NCBI RefSeq assembly: GCF_009296265.1
Contig: NZ_WBJS01000015.1
Coordinates: 1-46,229, forward strand
Length of the DNA stretch: 46,229 nt
Origin: Thioclava sp. JE_KL1
GTDB taxonomy: Bacteria; Pseudomonadota; Alphaproteobacteria; Rhodobacterales; Rhodobacteraceae
Reading direction: 5' to 3'
The notes beneath the pieces were generated by a model. The model made no database searches, was not told the DNA's origin, and saw nothing but the letters and a program-made list of their open reading frames with translations. The position numbers and the translations under genes were made by a program. This document shows positions 33,473 through 41,246 of the stretch, one piece after another (within the stretch, counting starts at the first letter, position 1; every line of letters starts with the position of its first letter).

Positions 33473-34519
33473 ATGACTATCAAGAAGACGATGCTCGGCA
33501 CGCTCAGCCTGCTCGCCCTGACCGCATCGCCGGTGCTGGCGGAGGGCACGATCAACGTGCTGACCTGGGAAGGCTACGCCGACCCGTCCTTCCTCACGAA
33601 ATTCGAGGAGACCTCCGGTTGCCAGGTGAATGCCACCTATGTCGGATCGAACGACGATTTCGCACCGAAGCTGATGGCCGGCGGTGGTGTCTACGATCTG
33701 ATCACCCCGTCGATCGACACGACCAAGCTGATGATCGACCTCGATTTCGTCGAGCCGCTCGATACCTCGAAAATCGAGGGATGGAACGACATCTATCCGA
33801 AGTTCCTGGCCCTCGACGGTATCCAGAAGGACGGTGAATATTATGGGATGCCCTATGTCTGGGGCGCGATCGCCTTTATGTATCGCGACGATGCGTTCGA
33901 TACGCCGCCCACTTCGATCGCAGATCTCTGGCGCGAAGATCTCAAGGGTAAGATTTCGCTCTGGGATGACAAGAGTGCAATCTACGTCGCCGCCCGTAAG
34001 AACGGCGACATGAACATCTACTCGCTCTCGGATGAACAAATCGAGAAGGCGAAGCAGTCGCTTGTCGAACAAAAGCCTCTGATCCGCAAATATTGGGCTA
34101 CCGCTGGCGAACTCGTGGACCTCTACAAGGCCGGCGAGGTAGTGATCTCGAACACTTGGGCTGGCTATCAGTCCAGCCTTCTCGCCGACGAGGGTATCAA
34201 AGTGACCGAGTTCATCCCGACGGAGGGTGCCGAGGGGTGGATGGACAGCTGGATGGTCGTCAAGGGCAGCCCCAACAAGGAATGCGCCTACAAGTTCCTC
34301 AACATGCAGCTCTCCGAACAGGGGCAATGTGGGGTCGCCAATGTCAACGGCTATTCGGTGGCTAACGCGGCAGCCGCTAAATCCTGCATGAGCCCCGAGC
34401 AATATGCTGCTCTGCATCAGGACGACCCTGACTACCTCGATAGCCTACTAATCTGGCAATCGCTCGGTGATCGGTTCGAAGCTTACACCAACGCCTGGAA
34501 TTCCGTGAAGGCGCAGTAA
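33473..34519 (+). CDS. polyamine-type ABC transporter, periplasmic binding protein
   Basis: A 348-residue binding protein of the PotD/PotF class. Signal peptide MTIKKTMLGTLSLLALTASP to VLA is clear. The mature start INVLTWEGYADPSFLTKFEE is characteristic, with YDLITPSIDTTKLMIDLDFV and YYGMPYVWGAIAFMYRDDAF in the binding cleft. Acidic residues of PotD-like sites that hold amines are probable but cannot be aligned here by eye. GGAG lies 8 bases before the ATG. It follows the activator gene by 32 bp and a hairpin follows it. Confidence 0.9.
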   Translation: MTIKKTMLGTLSLLALTASPVLAEGTINVLTWEGYADPSFLTKFEETSGCQVNATYVGSNDDFAPKLMAGGGVYDLITPSIDTTKLMIDLDFVEPLDTSKIEGWNDIYPKFLALDGIQKDGEYYGMPYVWGAIAFMYRDDAFDTPPTSIADLWREDLKGKISLWDDKSAIYVAARKNGDMNIYSLSDEQIEKAKQSLVEQKPLIRKYWATAGELVDLYKAGEVVISNTWAGYQSSLLADEGIKVTEFIPTEGAEGWMDSWMVVKGSPNKECAYKFLNMQLSEQGQCGVANVNGYSVANAAAAKSCMSPEQYAALHQDDPDYLDSLLIWQSLGDRFEAYTNAWNSVKAQ

Positions 34520-34532
34520 GCGATGCAAGAAC

Positions 34533-34556
34533 GGTGACCCCGGTATCGGGGTCACC
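34533..34556 (+). promoter_or_regulatory. intercistronic hairpin after the polyamine-binding protein gene
   Basis: GGTGACCCCG and CGGGGTCACC form a perfect 10-bp stem with a GTAT loop, starting 14 bp after the stop. No T tract follows. It is placed like the hairpin behind the inositol-binding protein gene. Confidence 0.75.
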
Positions 34557-34624
34557 TCAGGGATCAAGGGATGAGGCGGTCGGGGAGGGCTGCCCGCTCC
34601 CGAAAAAGCAGGGAACAAGGCGAC

Positions 34625-35722
34625 ATGGCCTCAATCATCCAATTGGAGAACATCTCCAAGCATTACAGTCCGACCATCATCGGCGTGGACGACGTTTCGC
34701 TGACCGTCGAAGATGGCGAATTCGTCACGCTTCTGGGACCCTCGGGCTGTGGCAAATCCACCCTCCTGCGCATGATCGGCGGGTTCGAGGAACCTACAGC
34801 TGGAGCGATCCGGCTCGCAGACAAGGACGTGACATTCGACCCGCCCTACAAACGCGAGGTCAACATGGTCTTTCAGGACTACGCGCTCTTTCCGCATATG
34901 ACGATCGGCGAGAACGTGGCCTACGGCCTCAAGACCTTCAAACTCGACAAAGATACGGTGCGGACTCGCGTGAAGGATGCGCTGATGCTGGTGGGGCTCT
35001 ATGATAAGCTCAACCAGCGTCCGCAGCAGTTGTCCGGCGGTCAGCGCCAGCGGATCGCACTCGCCCGCGCCATCGTGCGGCGCCCGAAGGTTTTGTTGCT
35101 CGACGAGCCGCTCTCGGCCCTTGATGCGAAACTGCGCGAGCAGATGCAGATCGAGCTCAAGCACCTGCACGAGAAGGTCGGCATCACCTTCATCATGGTG
35201 ACCCATGACCAGACCGAAGCTCTGGTGATGTCCGACCGCGTAGTGGTGATGGACAATGGCAGGATCGCTCAGGAAGGACGCCCGCAGGATCTCTATGATC
35301 ACCCAGCGAGCCCCTATGTTGCGAATTTCATCGGCACAACGAGCTTTCTTCCCGGCAAAGTCAGCGCGCTTTCGGGCGAGGTCGCGACGATCGCGGCGGG
35401 CGGCACGCAGATCACGGCCCATCCCAATGCCAAGCTTGGCGAAGGTGCGACCGTCACCGTTGGCGTGCGCCCCGAGAAGGTGAAGCTGCTGGCGGAGGGC
35501 GAAGCCGCCGATAACGTCTTCGAAGGCACGATTTCGGAAGTGATCTATTACGGTCTTGGCCTGAGGATTTCGGTGACCCTCGCCGATGGCAGCAAGATCG
35601 ACGCCGATACCTTGCTGCCCGACAAGCTTTCGCATTCCACCTTGCCGCAATCCGGCGCGCCGGTTCGACTGGGCGTGGCCGCCCATAACGTCTTCGTCTT
35701 CGAAGGGACGGTGACGCCATGA
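34625..35722 (+). CDS. polyamine-type ABC transporter, ATPase
   Basis: A 365-residue ATPase of the PotA type. Walker A GPSGCGKSTLLRMIGGFE, signature QQLSGGQRQRIALARAI, Walker B VLLLDEPLSALDAKLRE and the switch His in IMVTHDQTEAL are intact. The C-terminal 110 residues form the TOBE domain (VGVRPEKVKLL). ATG 34625 is chosen from the family start (MASIIQLENISKHY) with AAGG before it. Its stop overlaps the first permease gene. It drives uptake of the operon's amine substrate. Confidence 0.93.
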   Translation: MASIIQLENISKHYSPTIIGVDDVSLTVEDGEFVTLLGPSGCGKSTLLRMIGGFEEPTAGAIRLADKDVTFDPPYKREVNMVFQDYALFPHMTIGENVAYGLKTFKLDKDTVRTRVKDALMLVGLYDKLNQRPQQLSGGQRQRIALARAIVRRPKVLLLDEPLSALDAKLREQMQIELKHLHEKVGITFIMVTHDQTEALVMSDRVVVMDNGRIAQEGRPQDLYDHPASPYVANFIGTTSFLPGKVSALSGEVATIAAGGTQITAHPNAKLGEGATVTVGVRPEKVKLLAEGEAADNVFEGTISEVIYYGLGLRISVTLADGSKIDADTLLPDKLSHSTLPQSGAPVRLGVAAHNVFVFEGTVTP

Positions 35723-36585
35723 GCTTCCTGCGCCGCAACCTTCCAAGCATGCTGGTGATGGGCATCCCGCTCATGTGGATTGCCCTGTTCATGCTGCTGC
35801 CTTACGGGATCATCGTCACCTATTCCTTCTGGCTGAAGAAATACCCGACCTTCATCCCAGCCTTCCAGTTCGGGAACTACATCACGATCTTCACCGATCC
35901 CCAATATGTGCGGGTTTTCCTGCGAACGCTGAAGATCTCGGTGCTCGTCTCGATGGCCTCGTTCCTGCTGGCCTATCCCTTCGCCTACTACCTCGTCTTC
36001 CGCTGCCGTTCGGTGGCGCTGCGGACCTGGCTTTACATGGCGGTTATCGCGCCTTTGTGGGTGAGCTATCTGCTGCGCGCCTATATCTGGAAAACCATCC
36101 TCGGCACGGAAGGCGTGCTCAATTCCTTCCTGATGTCGCTGGGGATCATCGACGAACCGTCGAGCCTGTTTCTCTACAACCAGTTCGCGATGGTGGTGAC
36201 GCTCACCTATATCTTCATCCCCTTCATGGTGATGCCGATCTACACCGCGCTCGAGAAGATCCCGACCAACCTGACAGAAGCCTCGGCCGATCTCGGGATG
36301 GGGCCGTGGCGCAGCTTCTGGACGGTCACGCTGCCCTTATCGTTGCCCGGTGTCGCGGCAGGGTTCACGCTGACCTTCTGTCTCTCCTTTGGAGACTTCA
36401 TCGCGCCCTTCCTCGTGGGCGGACCTGACGGCAACCTAATCGCCAACGTGATCGCCACACAGTTCGGCGCGGCACTGAACTGGCCGCTCGGCTCCGCGCT
36501 GGCAATCGTGATGCTCGTCGTCGTTCTTACCATCGTCTCCCTCTCCGACAGGATGGAGCGCAAAGGCATGACGGGAGGCGTCTGA
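35719..36585 (+). CDS. polyamine-type ABC transporter, permease B
   Basis: A 288-residue PotB-like inner-membrane permease with six hydrophobic helices. The binding-protein-dependent transport motif is EASADLGMGPWRSFWTVTLP, the EAA loop that contacts the ATPase. The N-terminal helix begins MLVMGIPLMWIALFMLLPYG. It overlaps the ATPase gene by ATGA and leaves 2 bp to permease C. Confidence 0.93.
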   Translation: MSFLRRNLPSMLVMGIPLMWIALFMLLPYGIIVTYSFWLKKYPTFIPAFQFGNYITIFTDPQYVRVFLRTLKISVLVSMASFLLAYPFAYYLVFRCRSVALRTWLYMAVIAPLWVSYLLRAYIWKTILGTEGVLNSFLMSLGIIDEPSSLFLYNQFAMVVTLTYIFIPFMVMPIYTALEKIPTNLTEASADLGMGPWRSFWTVTLPLSLPGVAAGFTLTFCLSFGDFIAPFLVGGPDGNLIANVIATQFGAALNWPLGSALAIVMLVVVLTIVSLSDRMERKGMTGGV

Positions 36586-36587
36586 CC

Positions 36588-37394
36588 ATGGCACAGAAAA
36601 CACCCGGCCTCGTGTCGCGCTATGGCGCGGATACGGCCTTCATGAGTTTCGTCGCGTTTTTGATGGCGTTTCTCTACATCCCGATCTGGGTCCTGATCGC
36701 GTTTTCCTTCAACGACTCGCGGTCGCTCACCTGGCCGCTCTCGGGGTTCACGCTCGACTGGTATCGCAAGCTATGGAGCAATTCCGACCTGATCGCCGCG
36801 ATCGGCAACAGCTTCTATGTCGCGACGCTGGCGACGGTCGTGACCCTCGCGGTCGGCGTGCCCGCGGCGATGGTGCTGCACAAGTTCGACTTCCCCGGCA
36901 AATCCGTGTTCCGCAGGCTGATCCTGCTGCCGATCACGCTGCCGGGGATCGTCACCGGTATCTCGATGCTCAACATGTTCAAGCTGATGGGCTTTCCGCT
37001 GAGCCTCGAGACGGTGATCCTGGGTCATGCGACGGCTCTGCTGGGCGTGGTGGTGACGCAGGTCTATGCGCGGCTGCAGCGCCTGCAACCGTCGCTCGAG
37101 GAAGCGGCCTTCGATCTGGGTGCCTCGCCATGGCGCAGCTTCATCGACATCACCTTGCCGAATATTCGCTCGGCGATCATCGGGGCGGGGCTCCTGAGCT
37201 TCGTGCTCAGCTTCGACGAGATCCCGGTGACCTTCTTCCTGACCGGGCGCGACAACACGCTGCCGATGTATATCTACTCGACGATGCGCCGCGGCGTGAC
37301 GCCGGAAATCAACGCGGTGGGCACAATCATCGTGCTTCTATCGCTCATTCTCATCGTGGTCGCGGTCATCGCGACGCGAGAGCGCAAAAAATAA
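36588..37394 (+). CDS. polyamine-type ABC transporter, permease C
   Basis: A 268-residue PotC-like permease with six helices and the EAA loop EAAFDLGASPWRSFIDITLP. The late segment SFDEIPVTFFLTGRDNTLPM is characteristic of PotC/YdcV proteins. GAGG lies before the ATG. It pairs with permease B to form the channel. Confidence 0.93.
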   Translation: MAQKTPGLVSRYGADTAFMSFVAFLMAFLYIPIWVLIAFSFNDSRSLTWPLSGFTLDWYRKLWSNSDLIAAIGNSFYVATLATVVTLAVGVPAAMVLHKFDFPGKSVFRRLILLPITLPGIVTGISMLNMFKLMGFPLSLETVILGHATALLGVVVTQVYARLQRLQPSLEEAAFDLGASPWRSFIDITLPNIRSAIIGAGLLSFVLSFDEIPVTFFLTGRDNTLPMYIYSTMRRGVTPEINAVGTIIVLLSLILIVVAVIATRERKK

Positions 37395-37413
37395 CGACAT
37401 GGAGGGAACGCCA

Positions 37414-38910
37414 ATGACCATGACTCTGAAAGACTGGCAGGCTCGCGCTGCCGCACTCGTGCCCGAAACGCGGATGTTCATCGACGGAAAATTCGTCGAT
37501 GCGGCGTCGGGCGCGAAATTCGAAACCATCAACCCGGCCAATGGGCAGGTTGTGGCCGCTGTCGCGCGCGGCAGTGCCGAGGACGTGGACCGCGCCGTCG
37601 CGGCCGCGAAGAAGGCGTTCAAATCGGGCGTCTGGTCGCGGATGGAGCCCACCGCGCGGATGGCGGTGATGAGTCGCTTCGCGAATCTGATCGAAGAGCA
37701 TGCCGAGGATTTCGCGCTGCTCGACACGCTCGACATGGGCAAGCCGATCTCGGACATGTTCAACATCGACATTCCCGGCTCGCTGATGACGATCCGCTTC
37801 TTCGCCGAGGTGATCGACAAGATGGAGGGCGCGGTGACCAACACCAATGCCGACGCGCTCCATTACATCCTGCGCCAGCCGCTGGGGGTCTGCGGGCTCG
37901 TCGTGCCGTGGAACTACCCGCTGATGATGGCTGCGTGGAAGATCGCACCCGCGCTGAGCGTCGGCAACTCGATCGTGCTGAAACCGGCCGAGCAATCGCC
38001 GCTCTCGGCGCTGCTTCTGGCGAAACTGTTCTCGGAAGCTGGCGGGCCCGATGGGGTCTTCAACGTCGTCACCGGCTTTGGCGAGGATACCGGCAAGCCG
38101 CTGGCGCTCCACATGGACGTCGACAAGATCGGCTTCACCGGTTCGGGCGAGGTCGGCAAGCTGATGATGATCTATGCGGGCCAGTCGAACATGAAGCGGG
38201 TCAGCACCGAATGCGGCGGCAAGTCGCCCCAGATCGTGCTGGCCGATTGCGAAGATCTGGCGAAGGCCGCCGCAACAGGTGTCGCGGGGATCTATTGCAA
38301 CCAGGGCGAGGTCTGCTCGGCGGGCTCGCGCATCCTCGTCGAACGCGCAGTCTATGACGAGTATATCGCGCTCTTCACCGAGGCCGCGCAGGACATGCAC
38401 ATCCCCGGCGACCCGCTCGATCCGGACACGACGATGGGGCCGCTGGTGACGCCCGAGCAGCAATCGCGCGTGCTGGGCTATATCGAGGCGGGCCGCAAGG
38501 AGGGGGCCAAGCTCACCTTCGGCGGCAATGTCCCGGCCAATTTCAACGCCGGCTGCTTCGTCGAGCCGACGCTGTTTACCGATGTGTCGAACAAGATGAA
38601 GATCGCGCAGGAGGAAATTTTCGGCCCGGTCGCTTCGATTATTCCGGTCGACAACCTCGATCACGCGATCGAAACCGCCAATGATACGATCTACGGGCTG
38701 GCGGCTGCGATCTGGACCTCGAATGTGAAGAACGCGCATCGCTTTGCCCGCGATGTCGAGGCGGGGATCGTCTGGGTCAACGCTTATGAGGCGGGCGATG
38801 CCACGACGCCGTGGGGTGGGTTCAAGCAGTCGGGCAACGGGCGCGACAAGTGCCTCGAGGCGCTGACGCAATACACGCAGACCAAATCGGTCTGGATCGA
38901 GTTGAGCTGA
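37414..38910 (+). CDS. aldehyde dehydrogenase, PuuC-like
   Basis: A 498-residue NAD(P)-dependent aldehyde dehydrogenase. Cofactor motifs are VVPWNYPLMMAAWKIAPAL and FTGSGEVGKLMM, the catalytic Glu is in ECGGKSPQIV, and the nucleophile Cys lies in NQGEVCSAGSRILVE. The C-terminal GGFKQSGNGRDKCLEALTQY is typical of the gamma-glutamyl-gamma-aminobutyraldehyde/betaine aldehyde group. GGAGGG precedes ATG 37414. In this setting it would oxidise the aldehyde released from the oxidised, gamma-glutamylated amine. The exact aldehyde is inferred. Confidence 0.93.
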   Translation: MTMTLKDWQARAAALVPETRMFIDGKFVDAASGAKFETINPANGQVVAAVARGSAEDVDRAVAAAKKAFKSGVWSRMEPTARMAVMSRFANLIEEHAEDFALLDTLDMGKPISDMFNIDIPGSLMTIRFFAEVIDKMEGAVTNTNADALHYILRQPLGVCGLVVPWNYPLMMAAWKIAPALSVGNSIVLKPAEQSPLSALLLAKLFSEAGGPDGVFNVVTGFGEDTGKPLALHMDVDKIGFTGSGEVGKLMMIYAGQSNMKRVSTECGGKSPQIVLADCEDLAKAAATGVAGIYCNQGEVCSAGSRILVERAVYDEYIALFTEAAQDMHIPGDPLDPDTTMGPLVTPEQQSRVLGYIEAGRKEGAKLTFGGNVPANFNAGCFVEPTLFTDVSNKMKIAQEEIFGPVASIIPVDNLDHAIETANDTIYGLAAAIWTSNVKNAHRFARDVEAGIVWVNAYEAGDATTPWGGFKQSGNGRDKCLEALTQYTQTKSVWIELS

Positions 38911-38917
38911 CCTCTCC

Positions 38918-38944
38918 CGGTCGGGGCACAGCTCGCCCCGACCG
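38918..38944 (+). promoter_or_regulatory. intercistronic hairpin after the aldehyde dehydrogenase gene
   Basis: CGGTCGGGGC and GCCCCGACCG form a perfect 10-bp stem with a 7-base loop, 7 bp after the stop. No T tract follows. It may lower expression of the amidotransferase and sigma factor genes relative to the enzymes. Confidence 0.7.
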
Positions 38945-38963
38945 ACCTATCCTCAGGACGACA

Positions 38964-39686
38964 ATGAAACTTTGTATTCTCGAAGCCGATCGCCCCGCCG
39001 AGGCGTTCCGGCCCGCCCATGGCACCTATGCGGGGATGTTCGAACGCTGGCTCGCACCGGCCTTGCCCGAGGCAACGTTCGAAAGCATCTTCGTCGCGGG
39101 GGGCGAGGCGCTTCCCGATGATCCCGATCACTATGACGCCTATCTCGTGACGGGATCCCGCGCGGGTGTCTATGAAGACCATGACTGGATTGCCCCGCTC
39201 GAGGGGTTCCTGCGCGAGTTGCGCGCGCGCAACCGCCCGGTGGCAGGGGTCTGTTTCGGTCATCAGGTGATGGCGCAGGCTTTCGGCGGGAAGGTCGAGA
39301 AATCCGCGGCGGGCTGGATGCTCGGACGGCAGGAGCACATGCTTTCGCCGCAAGGGGCAGAGGTCTTCGGGCCCGATCCGCTCGCTGCTCTGTCGTTCCA
39401 TCAGGATCAGATTACGGCGCTCCCTCCCGGCACCGCGCGGCTCTTGTCGAACGACCCCTCCCCAAATGGCGGGCTGGTCTATACCGGCTTCCCAGCGCTC
39501 TCGGTGCAGTTCCACCCCGAGTTCCAGCCGGGTTATATCCACGATCTTCTGACCGCTTATCAGGGCGATCGCGTACCGATGGATCGGGCAAAAAGCGCAC
39601 TGGCGACGCTTGACGGGGGGCTCGATAACGACAGAGTGGCAAGAGGCTTCGCCGAGTTCTTCCGCCGCAACGTCCAAAAGACATGA
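38964..39686 (+). CDS. class I glutamine amidotransferase-like hydrolase
   Basis: A 240-residue GATase1-fold protein. The nucleophile Cys lies in GVCFGHQVMAQAFGG and the His/Glu pair in VQFHPEFQPGY. It stands alone without a synthetase domain, so a free gamma-glutamyl hydrolase is likely. In the Puu pathway PuuD, of the same superfamily, removes glutamate from gamma-glutamyl-GABA; this protein could do the equivalent step. It is closer in motif to GuaA-like stand-alone domains than to PuuD. AGGA precedes ATG 38964. Its stop overlaps rpoN (ATGA). Confidence 0.85.
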   Translation: MKLCILEADRPAEAFRPAHGTYAGMFERWLAPALPEATFESIFVAGGEALPDDPDHYDAYLVTGSRAGVYEDHDWIAPLEGFLRELRARNRPVAGVCFGHQVMAQAFGGKVEKSAAGWMLGRQEHMLSPQGAEVFGPDPLAALSFHQDQITALPPGTARLLSNDPSPNGGLVYTGFPALSVQFHPEFQPGYIHDLLTAYQGDRVPMDRAKSALATLDGGLDNDRVARGFAEFFRRNVQKT

Positions 39687-40939
39687 AACTCACCCAGAAG
39701 GTCACCCAGCGCCTCGACACCCAGCTCAAGCTCTCTCAGGAGCTGCACCGGGCGATCGGCTTTCTGGAGCTTTCCAATCTCGAGTTGGCGCAAACCCTAC
39801 GAGAGGCGGCCTCCGATAATCCCTGGCTGAGAGTGCGCCTGCCTCCCGCGATGGAGGATGGCACGGCCGATATCGCCGCACCCGGACCCTCGTTGCGCGC
39901 CCATGTACTCGGCCAGATCGACCGTCTTGCGCCGCGTCCGGCAGACCGGCCCATTGCGCTGGCGCTGCTCGACGCGATGGGGCCGAACGGCTTTCTGGAG
40001 ACGCCGGTCGAGACGATCGCCGCCACGTTGCGGGTTCCGTCCGCGCGTGTCGAGACCGTCCTGGCCGCGCTTCAGGCAATCGAGCCGCGTGGCCTCTTTG
40101 CCCGCTCGCTTGGCGAATGCCTCGCCCTGCAACTTGCCGAAGAGGAAGAGGTATCGCCGCAGATGCGGCGAATGCTCGATGTTCTTCCGGTTCTCGCGGA
40201 ACGTGGGCCCACCGCTCTCGCGGAGGCGGCCGGAATTAGTGGCAACGAGTTAGTCCCACTGCTGGCCCGTTTACGCGATTTGAACCCGCGACCTGCCTCT
40301 GGTTTTTCGACAGATGCTACGTGCACACGTATAGCTGATCTCATTTTCGAAAAAGGGGACGATGGTTGGACCGCTCAGCTCAACCCCGAGAGCCTTCCCC
40401 GGATCGAAGTGAATGACTTTCAGCAGGGAGCTGGCTTAGGGACGTCGTTCTCAAGAGAAAGAAGCGAAGCGCTTCAGCTCCTCAGCGCCATTCAGACGCG
40501 AAACGAAAACCTCTTGGCGCTTGGCACGTTGCTGGCAGTTGAGCAGGGGCAGTTTCTTTCCGAGGGCCCCGTTGGGCAAAGAGTTTTGACGCGCCGAGAA
40601 GCCGCGCGTCGTCTCGGCCTTCATGAAAGCACGGTGGGACGATTGGCGCGTTCTTCCTCGGCGGCGACCCCCGCGATGGGCGTACTTTCACTGCGAGAGT
40701 TTTTCTCACGCCCTCTCCGAAAAGGTTCGGGAGTTTCATCCCCTGAGGGTGCCTTTGCAGTCAAAACGCGTATCGCGCAGATGATAGCCGAAGAAGGCCC
40801 CGAATGTCCGCTAAATGATCGCCAACTGACCGAAGCACTTCGCGCGGACGGTATTCTTGTGTCACGACGCGTTGTTGCGAACCTCCGTGCCGGCGCAGGC
40901 ATCCCAAATCGCGCGGTTCGGAGATCGCGATTGGATTGA
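39683..40939 (+). CDS. rpoN: paralogous sigma-54 factor with altered RpoN box
   Basis: A 418-residue sigma-54 protein. Region I is MKLTQKVTQRLDTQLKLSQE followed by LHRAIGFLELSNLELAQTLR, though less glutamine-rich than usual. The core-binding part has AIEPRGLFARSLGECLALQL. The helix-turn-helix is LTRREAARRLGLHESTVGRL then SLREFFS. The RpoN box reads SRRVVANLRA in place of ARRTVAKYRE, with five of ten positions changed. From about 40230 the base composition and codon use become visibly less GC-rich than in the first half, which suggests a mosaic. It ends the operon and overlaps the amidotransferase gene. It may be dedicated to this operon. Confidence 0.9.
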   Translation: MKLTQKVTQRLDTQLKLSQELHRAIGFLELSNLELAQTLREAASDNPWLRVRLPPAMEDGTADIAAPGPSLRAHVLGQIDRLAPRPADRPIALALLDAMGPNGFLETPVETIAATLRVPSARVETVLAALQAIEPRGLFARSLGECLALQLAEEEEVSPQMRRMLDVLPVLAERGPTALAEAAGISGNELVPLLARLRDLNPRPASGFSTDATCTRIADLIFEKGDDGWTAQLNPESLPRIEVNDFQQGAGLGTSFSRERSEALQLLSAIQTRNENLLALGTLLAVEQGQFLSEGPVGQRVLTRREAARRLGLHESTVGRLARSSSAATPAMGVLSLREFFSRPLRKGSGVSSPEGAFAVKTRIAQMIAEEGPECPLNDRQLTEALRADGILVSRRVVANLRAGAGIPNRAVRRSRLD

Positions 40940-41195
40940 CTCGGTAAAAAGGGGCAGACTTTGGCGCCACCGCGAGAATCTTTGCCGCAGGCATAAAAGG
41001 CAAGGCGCCGCGAACAGCCGTAAGACCTCATTGTCTCTGGTATCGGCCCATAGCGGACTTTGATGCTGCCTGCAGCGAAAGGTCGCCTGAAACTCGTTGG
41101 GAACATCGCGCCTCTTGCACGGCGAGAAACAGTTCAGGAAAAAAACACCATTCCGCTCGGTGGTAATGGCCAAGAAATGAACATGTTCGCACTGT
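40940..41195. other. intergenic stretch between the rpoN gene and the agl locus
   Basis: About 255 bp with no convincing frame and no clear rpoN terminator. It contains one copy of the degenerate short repeat described at 41039-41083. Confidence 0.5.
41039..41083 (+). repeat. degenerate interspersed repeat, copy A
   Basis: GGTATCGGCCCATAGCGGAC continues to TGCAGCGAAAGG. It resembles 45508-45552 (GGTATATCGGCCCAAAGCGG to AGCAGCGAAAGA) with small differences. The two copies flank the alpha-glucoside genes. I recall similar GGCCC-xAAGCGG sequences between genes in other alphaproteobacteria. Confidence 0.45.
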
Positions 41196-41207
41196 CGAAA
41201 CGTTTCG
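41196..41207. promoter_or_regulatory. LacI-type operator upstream of the agl repressor gene
   Basis: CGAAACGTTTCG is a perfect palindrome with central CG, 39 bp before the repressor start, and shares its core with the operator before the aglE-like gene. It probably mediates autoregulation. Confidence 0.8.
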
Positions 41208-41246
41208 GGATCATGCTAAGCTTGGCTGGGAATAGCGGGGATGGTC

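Noticed and set aside
37366-38871. 501-residue minus-strand frame over the aldehyde dehydrogenase
   Set aside because: Mirror of a high-confidence gene; no protein motif.
38918-38944. GGCAC near 38924 as a second sigma-54 promoter
   Set aside because: No TTGC stands at the right distance and the bases belong to the hairpin stem.
40520-40545. TTGGCACGTTGCTGGCA inside rpoN as a sigma-54 promoter
   Set aside because: The -12 position reads TGGC rather than TTGC, and the site is inside the coding sequence.
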